Part shown: one piece after another, positions 1 to 4,214 of the stretch
How the letters are laid out: the number at the start of each line of letters is the position of its first letter
How positions within the stretch are numbered: the stretch's first letter is position 1
Assembly: GCA_027011425.1 (NCBI GenBank)
Contig: JALUZX010000724.1
Span: 1 to 6,209, forward strand
Reading direction: 5' to 3'
DNA: 6,209 nt
Source: Planctomycetota bacterium
GTDB taxonomy: Bacteria > Planctomycetota > UBA1135 > JALUZX01
Program-made: the position numbers and the translations under genes
Notes under the pieces: generated by a model
Database searches by the model: none
Told to the model about the DNA's origin: nothing
The model's input: only the letters and a program-made list of their open reading frames with translations

Positions 1-964
1 CCCGCAGGTTCTCCAGGGGGTTTTGCCGGAGGCGGAGGAACCGGAAGCCCAGGAAGAAGTGGCGCTTCTTGGCCTTCCGCGCCGGGTTGAGCCTCAGGTT
101 GCGGTTCATGTAATCCAGGATGGGCTCTTCCTTCACCCGGGGCCGGGTGGAGTTGATAAAGGTCACCGTGCCTCCAGGGCCGATCCCCACCAGCCCTACG
201 TGGCCGCACCACCCTTCCTTCCCCCCGAATGTGCGGATGACCTGGACCATGTCTCCTTCCTTCAGGAAGGGCAGGATCTCCCGGACGCCCTTGGGGGTAT
301 AGTAGGTCGTGCGGACCGATTTTTCGGGGAAGTCCTTTCCCAGGCCCCACTTCTTGAAGAAGGGGCGCCTCCCGGTGCGGACGAGCAAGGCCCGCTTCCC
401 TCCCGGGGATGTGGGGAGGTCGATGGGGCGGACCAGCCAGGCGTTGGAGGGCTCCCAGTCGGGGATGGTGAAATGGTTGCGGGTGGTGAGCCCGATCTCT
501 CCCCCCATGTAGCGGATGCGCTGGAGCGTCACGAAAAAGGCGCGCCAGTTCTTCGAGAGGGCCATGGCGTACATGTGCTCCACGAAGGTGACGCAGTCGC
601 TGGTGGTGAGCGAGAAGAGGGGATCCGGGTCGAGAATCTCGAAGGGGAACTCCCCCAGGAGGTAGATCTTGTAGGGTTGGCCCAGGGCCTTTCGGGCCAG
701 GGTGGTCACCCTCTTTCGCAAGGAAGGTTCCCGGGCCTGGAGAAAGGCCAGGAAGTGGTCCAGGTCCGCCGGCGTGAACCGGTAGAGGGGCGTCGAGATC
801 AGCCGGGCCGCCTCGGCGGGGGACAGGCCGGCCTTCTTCGCCGCCGCCCGGTCGGCCCCGGAAAGGGCGGGGGGCTTAGAGCCGGAAGGAGGAAGAAGCC
901 CTTTTCTTTCCGGGGCCGAGCATGCGCCGGCCAGGAAAAGGAGAAGGACGAGCCGTCTTTTCAC
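1..964 (-). CDS. DUF1460-family lipoprotein, NlpC/P60-like putative cell-wall amidase/peptidase (3' end cut off by the window)
   Basis: The frame is open from a GTG at 964 to the left edge (321 codons, no stop), so the C-terminus is missing. Residues 1-15 look like a lipoprotein signal: basic start (KRR), hydrophobic LVLLLFLAG, then Cys15 in LAGAC, so the protein is probably lipid-anchored. The body matches the DUF1460 pattern: LGQPYKIYLLGEFP (about 95-107), DPDPL, then SDCVTFVEH (122-130) with Cys124 as probable nucleophile, a GGEIGLTTRNHF segment, and CGHVGLVGI (253-261) with His255 as probable catalytic His, followed by FINSTRPRV. Solved DUF1460 members have a papain-like NlpC/P60 fold and are annotated as N-acetylmuramoyl-L-alanine amidase-like; substrate here is unproven. 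The GTG overlaps the upstream phosphoesterase stop in a GTGA tetranucleotide and no Shine-Dalgarno motif precedes it, which suggests translational coupling. The start is supported by the signal sequence; no alternative Met lies nearby. Family is confident, exact reaction is not. Confidence 0.87.
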   Translation of the reverse strand, partial: MKRRLVLLLFLAGACSAPERKGLLPPSGSKPPALSGADRAAAKKAGLSPAEAARLISTPLYRFTPADLDHFLAFLQAREPSLRKRVTTLARKALGQPYKIYLLGEFPFEILDPDPLFSLTTSDCVTFVEHMYAMALSKNWRAFFVTLQRIRYMGGEIGLTTRNHFTIPDWEPSNAWLVRPIDLPTSPGGKRALLVRTGRRPFFKKWGLGKDFPEKSVRTTYYTPKGVREILPFLKEGDMVQVIRTFGGKEGWCGHVGLVGIGPGGTVTFINSTRPRVKEEPILDYMNRNLRLNPARKAKKRHFFLGFRFLRLRQNPLENLR

Positions 965-2373
965 GGAAGGACCACTTTGGTTTCCGCAAAAGTGGGAACG
1001 CCCGTCTTGTCCCGGACTTCCGTGGCCCACCAGTAGGTGCCGGAGGGCCAGTAGAGACCCTGGATGGTGATCCGGATGGTCTTGCTGTCGGGGGTCTCGA
1101 ACTTGGCGAAGGGAGTCCCGGCGGCGGCGAACATGGCGATGCCCAGGGTCACGTCCGTGCCGCGGGGCCCGCCCAGGTAGATCCGGAACGAGGAAGGATC
1201 CAGGTCGGTCCAGCCGTCGGGATCGGACCACTGGAAGACGAACTTCACCGGGTTCTTGACGGTCCCCGAGGGGTGGAGGGACGCGGCCGGGGCGTTGTTG
1301 TTGGGGTCCTTGTCCAGGACGAAGGAATCGAAGACCGACCCGTCGGGTTTCACGCAGCGGCAGACCAGGATCTTGCCGGCCACGTCCACGGTGCAGTGGT
1401 GGTAGATCTTTGCCTTCTTTACGGCGTAGCGGTTGTTGACCACGAATCTCGAGAGGGGGGCTCCGCCGCCGCCCGTGAGGACGTGCTGGATCCCGGCCTT
1501 CACGGACCGCTCATAGTTGTGCTCGTGGCCCATGAAGACAAGGTCCACTCCCTGGGCCTCGAAAAGAGGCACCATGTATTTCTTGAGGTTCTTCACGATG
1601 GATGACCAGGTGGAGCCTCCCGATGTGAAGGTGGGATGGTGGAAGTAGACGATCTTGAACTTGGGGGTCGGCGAGCCCAGGGCCTTGAAGACGAAGTTGT
1701 ATTGCCTGGACCCGGGGGCGAAGTTCACGTTGCTGTCCATCCCGACGAAGCGCACTCCCGCGTAGTCCCAGGAGTACCAGGACTCCGTCCCGGAATTCTT
1801 CGTGGGGAGCGAGAAGAAGTCGAAATACCAGTGGGAGTTTCTCTCGTGGTTGCCGAGGCAGGGGATGACGGGGACGGTCCGGATCAGCGGCTGGGAAGGA
1901 TCGTGCCACTGGTATTGCCATTGCGAGTAACGACGGCCGTCGGAAACGATGTCGCCCACGTGGATGAAGAACTCGGGGTGGTCCGCCAGCATGCTCATGA
2001 TGACCATGTGGTGCTTGGAGGGGACGGTCCTCGTGTCACCGTATACACAGAACCGGAAGGGCCTGGCCGTGGCCGGAGCCGTCCGGAACTTGAAGGTCCC
2101 CGAGAATCCCGAGATCCGGTAGTAGTAGAGGGTGTCGGGTTTCAGGTGCTGGAGCTTCGCCTCGTGGATGGTGACCTTCCTCACGTTCCACCACTGGGTG
2201 GAGGGCGGGGTGGAGGTCCCGTAGAAGAGGAGGCTCGCCGTGGGCTGGCTGGTCTCCCACATGATCACCATGCTCGTAGGGGAAGGATTTTGCAGGTAGG
2301 GGCCCTTGCGGAGCCGGATCTGGGCAGTGGAGATCCCGGCCAGAAGAGGGAGAAGGAGAAGGAGTTTCTTCAT
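961..2373 (-). CDS. Secreted purple-acid-phosphatase-like metallophosphoesterase with N-terminal Fn3-like and extra C-terminal beta domain
   Basis: This 470-residue protein probably hydrolyses phosphate esters in the periplasm or outside the cell. It has a signal peptide (MKKLLLLLPLLAGISTA, cleavage near 18). Residues 20-100 form a PAP-type N-terminal fibronectin-like domain (KGPYLQNPSPTSMVIMWET). The calcineurin-like core at about 105-355 carries the metal-binding blocks in order: GDT (Asp113), GDIVSDG (Asp141), GNHE (Asn175, His176), VYFHHP (His245) and GHEHNYER (His283, His285). The Tyr that follows the second block in true purple enzymes (GDxxY) is Ser144 here, so the iron-tyrosinate ligand is absent. 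Residues about 358-470 are a further Ig/Fn3-like region. A frame-open extension starts 28 codons upstream, but the start at 2373 puts the signal peptide at the N-terminus and is preferred; its ribosome site is weak. A promoter candidate lies in the 94-nt gap upstream, and the stop overlaps the next gene. Substrate unknown. Confidence 0.92.
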   Translation of the reverse strand: MKKLLLLLPLLAGISTAQIRLRKGPYLQNPSPTSMVIMWETSQPTASLLFYGTSTPPSTQWWNVRKVTIHEAKLQHLKPDTLYYYRISGFSGTFKFRTAPATARPFRFCVYGDTRTVPSKHHMVIMSMLADHPEFFIHVGDIVSDGRRYSQWQYQWHDPSQPLIRTVPVIPCLGNHERNSHWYFDFFSLPTKNSGTESWYSWDYAGVRFVGMDSNVNFAPGSRQYNFVFKALGSPTPKFKIVYFHHPTFTSGGSTWSSIVKNLKKYMVPLFEAQGVDLVFMGHEHNYERSVKAGIQHVLTGGGGAPLSRFVVNNRYAVKKAKIYHHCTVDVAGKILVCRCVKPDGSVFDSFVLDKDPNNNAPAASLHPSGTVKNPVKFVFQWSDPDGWTDLDPSSFRIYLGGPRGTDVTLGIAMFAAAGTPFAKFETPDSKTIRITIQGLYWPSGTYWWATEVRDKTGVPTFAETKVVLP

Positions 2374-2429
2374 GGTTTGCTTCAGGATGAGTTTCGAGGT
2401 TTCAAGGGGGATAAGATGGTGAACAGACA

Positions 2430-2457
2430 AAAATACCCTTTCCCCGCGGATTGGCAA
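2430..2457 (-). promoter_or_regulatory. Candidate sigma70-type promoter for the phosphoesterase gene
   Basis: On the minus strand TTGCCA (2457-2452, five of six bases of TTGACA) is followed after 16 nt by TATTTT (2435-2430, four of six bases of TATAAT). It lies in the only sizeable gap of the window, which is also locally AT-richer than the coding DNA around it. Initiation would leave an untranslated leader of roughly 50 nt before the ATG at 2373. The match is by eye only, and sigma consensus for this organism is unknown. Confidence 0.35.
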
Positions 2458-2467
2458 GGGGGAGAAG

Positions 2468-3409
2468 TCAGTTCTCCTTTCCCTTCTCCTGCGCCGGAGG
2501 GGAGAAAGAGAGACCCAGGCGTCTTGAAACGGACGGAGGGAGGTCGGGGGGAGGGATCTTCGCGTCCTCCTGGAAGTCGATCACCAGGTTCACACGGCAG
2601 ACCTCTTTTTTCTTCTTCCCCCTCCGGGGGACGGGTTTTCCCCCGCGGATCTGGAATCTCACTCTTCCTCCCATGAACCCCTTGGGCGAGGCCGTGGCCT
2701 TCACCTGGAGTCTTCGGATCGCGGCCCTTCCCGGTTCGATCCAGAAAAGGAGTTCGTACCGCAGGTCCTTTGGGGTCTTGGGTCCCACGGCCGAACCGAC
2801 GAGGAAGACCACTTGCTGCTTCCCTCCCGGAAGAGGGGCTTTGGTTGGGTCGGGAAGAAGATGGGAAAGGAAGAGATCCTGGGCGGCCTTCTTTTCCAGG
2901 ACCACCTGGACGACCCGCACGGGGTGCTGGTCCAGTGTTTCATTCCGGACGATCTTCGCCTCGGGCCGGGAGGCCAGGATCTCTTTGAGCAACCGGTTGG
3001 GGTCGGGAAGCCACCAGAGGGGCTCCCCCTTCCTTCCCGTACCGAGCCGGAGTCTCCACGTATTCTCCCCTTCCCGGTAGAGGATGAATCCCCCCTTCAT
3101 CACGGCCCGGGCCTCCCCGTCCAGGGTGAAATCCACGAGTCCCTCCGACCAGGCCCGGCCCTTCACTTCCTTGCCGACGGGGCGGAGGCTTCTCAGGAAG
3201 ACGGGGGCCGGAAAGGGATTGGCTCCTCCTTGGGTCTCGGGGAAGAGGATGCGTCCCTCGAAGGCGTAGGTCTCCATGCGCGTCTTTCGCTGGATCGCCC
3301 TGGTGAGGAGGAGCTTCGCTTTGCCGGGGACCGGTTTCGCCGGGGCATCCTGGGCGGAGAGGGGGGGGAGGGAGACCAGGAACAAGACGGCCATTCCGGC
3401 GTGCTTCAT
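2468..3409 (-). CDS. Exported protein of unknown function, LolA/LppX-like layout
   Basis: I do not recognise this 313-residue protein by name. It opens with a signal peptide (hydrophobic AVLFLVSLPPLSA, likely cleavage after Ala19). The mature part reads like a LolA/LppX-type open beta-barrel: an amphipathic helix with a TYAFEGRI strand (about 31-54), a block with VMKGGFILYREGENTWRLR (103-121), WWLPDPNRLLKEILA (132-146), then ETLDQHPVRVVQVVLEK (157-173), LLFWIEPGRAAIRRLQVKA (220-238) and NLVIDFQEDAKIPPP (274-288). The order (helix, W-P-LL helix, ligand-barrel strands, a final strand ending in IPPP) resembles lipid- or lipoprotein-carrier folds; this is a pattern judgement, not a search result. 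A basic patch GKKKKE (264-269) interrupts the late strands. The ATG lies 8 nt after the rbfA stop with AAGGATAGGGG just upstream, so it is probably cotranscribed with rbfA. No catalytic motif is visible. Confidence 0.8.
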   Translation of the reverse strand: MKHAGMAVLFLVSLPPLSAQDAPAKPVPGKAKLLLTRAIQRKTRMETYAFEGRILFPETQGGANPFPAPVFLRSLRPVGKEVKGRAWSEGLVDFTLDGEARAVMKGGFILYREGENTWRLRLGTGRKGEPLWWLPDPNRLLKEILASRPEAKIVRNETLDQHPVRVVQVVLEKKAAQDLFLSHLLPDPTKAPLPGGKQQVVFLVGSAVGPKTPKDLRYELLFWIEPGRAAIRRLQVKATASPKGFMGGRVRFQIRGGKPVPRRGKKKKEVCRVNLVIDFQEDAKIPPPDLPPSVSRRLGLSFSPPAQEKGKEN

Positions 3410-3417
3410 GGGGACCC

Positions 3418-3867
3418 CTATCCTTTCTTTTCTTCTTCTTCCTTCTCCTCCCTTCCCTGGAGGCCCGCATCCTCCTCTTTCCCTGCATCTTCCTCTTCGA
3501 TCCGGTTCTCCAGGTCTCTCGCCTCCCGGGCCGCTTCGTCGATGATCTTGTCCAGGCGGAGGACCCCTTCGACGGAGTCGTCGTACTGGAAACGGATCTC
3601 CGGAACCTTGCGGGTGTGGAGCACTTTGGCCACGGCGCTGCGGATGAATCCCTTGGCGTGCTCCAGCATATGGGCCGTCAGGCTCTTCTGCTTTTCATCG
3701 CCCAGGACGGTGTAGTAGATCTTGCAGACCTGGATCTCGCGGTCGATCTTGACCCGGGTAACCGTAATGAATGCCGCCCGGGGATCGGAGAGTTCCTGGG
3801 AGAGGAGGACCGCCACCCTTTGCTTGACCAGGCTCTCGAGTTTTTTCAGCCGAATGGGGTTCACCAT
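3418..3867 (-). CDS. rbfA: 30S ribosome-binding factor A with charged C-terminal tail
   Basis: RbfA binds the immature 30S subunit, aids 16S rRNA 5'-end maturation and is needed at low temperature. The KH-like domain fills residues 1 to about 112: a helix RLKKLESLVKQRVAVLLSQEL, the strand FITVTRVKIDREIQ with VCKIYYTVLGDE, a helix with FIRSAVAKVLHTRKVPEIRF, and the family's D-D-S motif (YDDSVEG, 96-102). Beyond that is a highly charged Glu/Lys-rich tail (about 113-149) with the pentapeptide EEDAG twice (125-129 and 131-135); such tails vary between species. The frame also allows a GTG start at 3879 (153 residues), but the AAAGGG purine stretch directly abuts that GTG, whereas it lies 11 nt before the ATG at 3867, so ATG is preferred. 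It sits 25 nt after the DUF503 gene and 8 nt before the exported-protein gene. Confidence 0.95.
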   Translation of the reverse strand: MVNPIRLKKLESLVKQRVAVLLSQELSDPRAAFITVTRVKIDREIQVCKIYYTVLGDEKQKSLTAHMLEHAKGFIRSAVAKVLHTRKVPEIRFQYDDSVEGVLRLDKIIDEAAREARDLENRIEEEDAGKEEDAGLQGREEKEEEEKKG

Positions 3868-3892
3868 GGTAGCTCGCACCCTTTCTTGTGTT

Positions 3893-4177
3893 TCAAAGGA
3901 CTTCGATGCTGTGGGCCTCCAGGTCCGCGTCGGGGTATTCCCTGAGAAGGTTCAGAATCTTGTCAAGGGCGCCGTTGATGTAACGGCCGTCGTTCCCGGC
4001 CATCACGATCCCCAGGGTGGCCGTCTGGGGGAGATCCTGGTCCTCGATTTCGGCCACGGAGACGTTGAACCGGTTTCTCAGCCGGTCCTTGAGGGATTTC
4101 ACCACCTGCCTCTTGTCCTTCAGGCTCCGGGCCCACCGGATGTTCAGGGAAAACTGGAGGATGCCGATCCGCATCAT
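3893..4177 (-). CDS. ylxP: DUF503 / YlxP-family protein
   Basis: This 94-residue protein matches the DUF503 family nearly end to end: LQFSLNIRWARSLKDKRQVVKSL (8-30), RNRFNVSVAEIEDQDL (34-49), TATLGIVMAGND (52-63) and a C-terminal strand ending in AHSIEVL. Family members are small, soluble, cytoplasmic ferredoxin-like proteins of unknown molecular function; they are very often encoded between infB and rbfA, as here, which points to a role in translation or ribosome assembly. The start has two adjacent ATG codons (4177 and 4174); an AGGAA stretch 4 nt upstream of the first one supports 4177. The symbol follows the Bacillus naming and does not imply a known function. Confidence 0.93.
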   Translation of the reverse strand: MMRIGILQFSLNIRWARSLKDKRQVVKSLKDRLRNRFNVSVAEIEDQDLPQTATLGIVMAGNDGRYINGALDKILNLLREYPDADLEAHSIEVL

Positions 4178-4190
4178 GTCTTCCTGCTCC

Positions 4191-4212
4191 CCGGCGGAGC
4201 CGGGCCCGCCGG
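4191..4212 (-). repeat. GC-rich inverted repeat between infB and the DUF503 gene
   Basis: On the transcribed sense the arms CCGGCGG and CCGCCGG pair perfectly over 7 bp around an 8-nt loop, with a G-U pair possible inside and a T-G pair outside. It starts 2 nt after the infB stop and ends just before the GGGGAGCAGGAAGAC leader of the next gene. No T-run follows, so it is not a standard intrinsic terminator. A transcript hairpin that stabilises or cleaves the mRNA, or tunes DUF503 translation, is possible. Confidence 0.4.
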
Positions 4213-4214
4213 AC

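Noticed and set aside
23..1036. Long plus-strand open frame of 337 codons
   Set aside because: It runs antisense to the DUF1460 gene and the end of the phosphoesterase gene, has Gly/Arg/Pro-rich content without a family signature, and reflects the scarcity of stops opposite GC-rich coding DNA.
2374..2457. N-terminal extension of the phosphoesterase from 2457
   Set aside because: The 28 extra residues would bury the signal peptide inside the protein and cover the promoter-like gap.
2436..2460. Possible intrinsic terminator after the exported-protein gene
   Set aside because: The arms CCCTT and AAGGG give only 5 bp around a 15-nt loop, and the T-run is interrupted. A promoter reading of the same region fits better.
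1636..2676. Plus-strand open frame of 346 codons
   Set aside because: It is antisense to the phosphoesterase gene and shows low-complexity Gly/Arg/Val composition with no domain. The minus strand there has all five metallophosphoesterase motifs.
2813..3715. Plus-strand open frame of 300 codons
   Set aside because: It is antisense to the exported-protein gene and rbfA; its Ser-rich stretch is simply the reverse of the purine tract at 3421-3458.
3868..3879. GTG start of rbfA at 3879
   Set aside because: The purine stretch that could act as ribosome site abuts this GTG with no spacer; it is better placed for the ATG at 3867.
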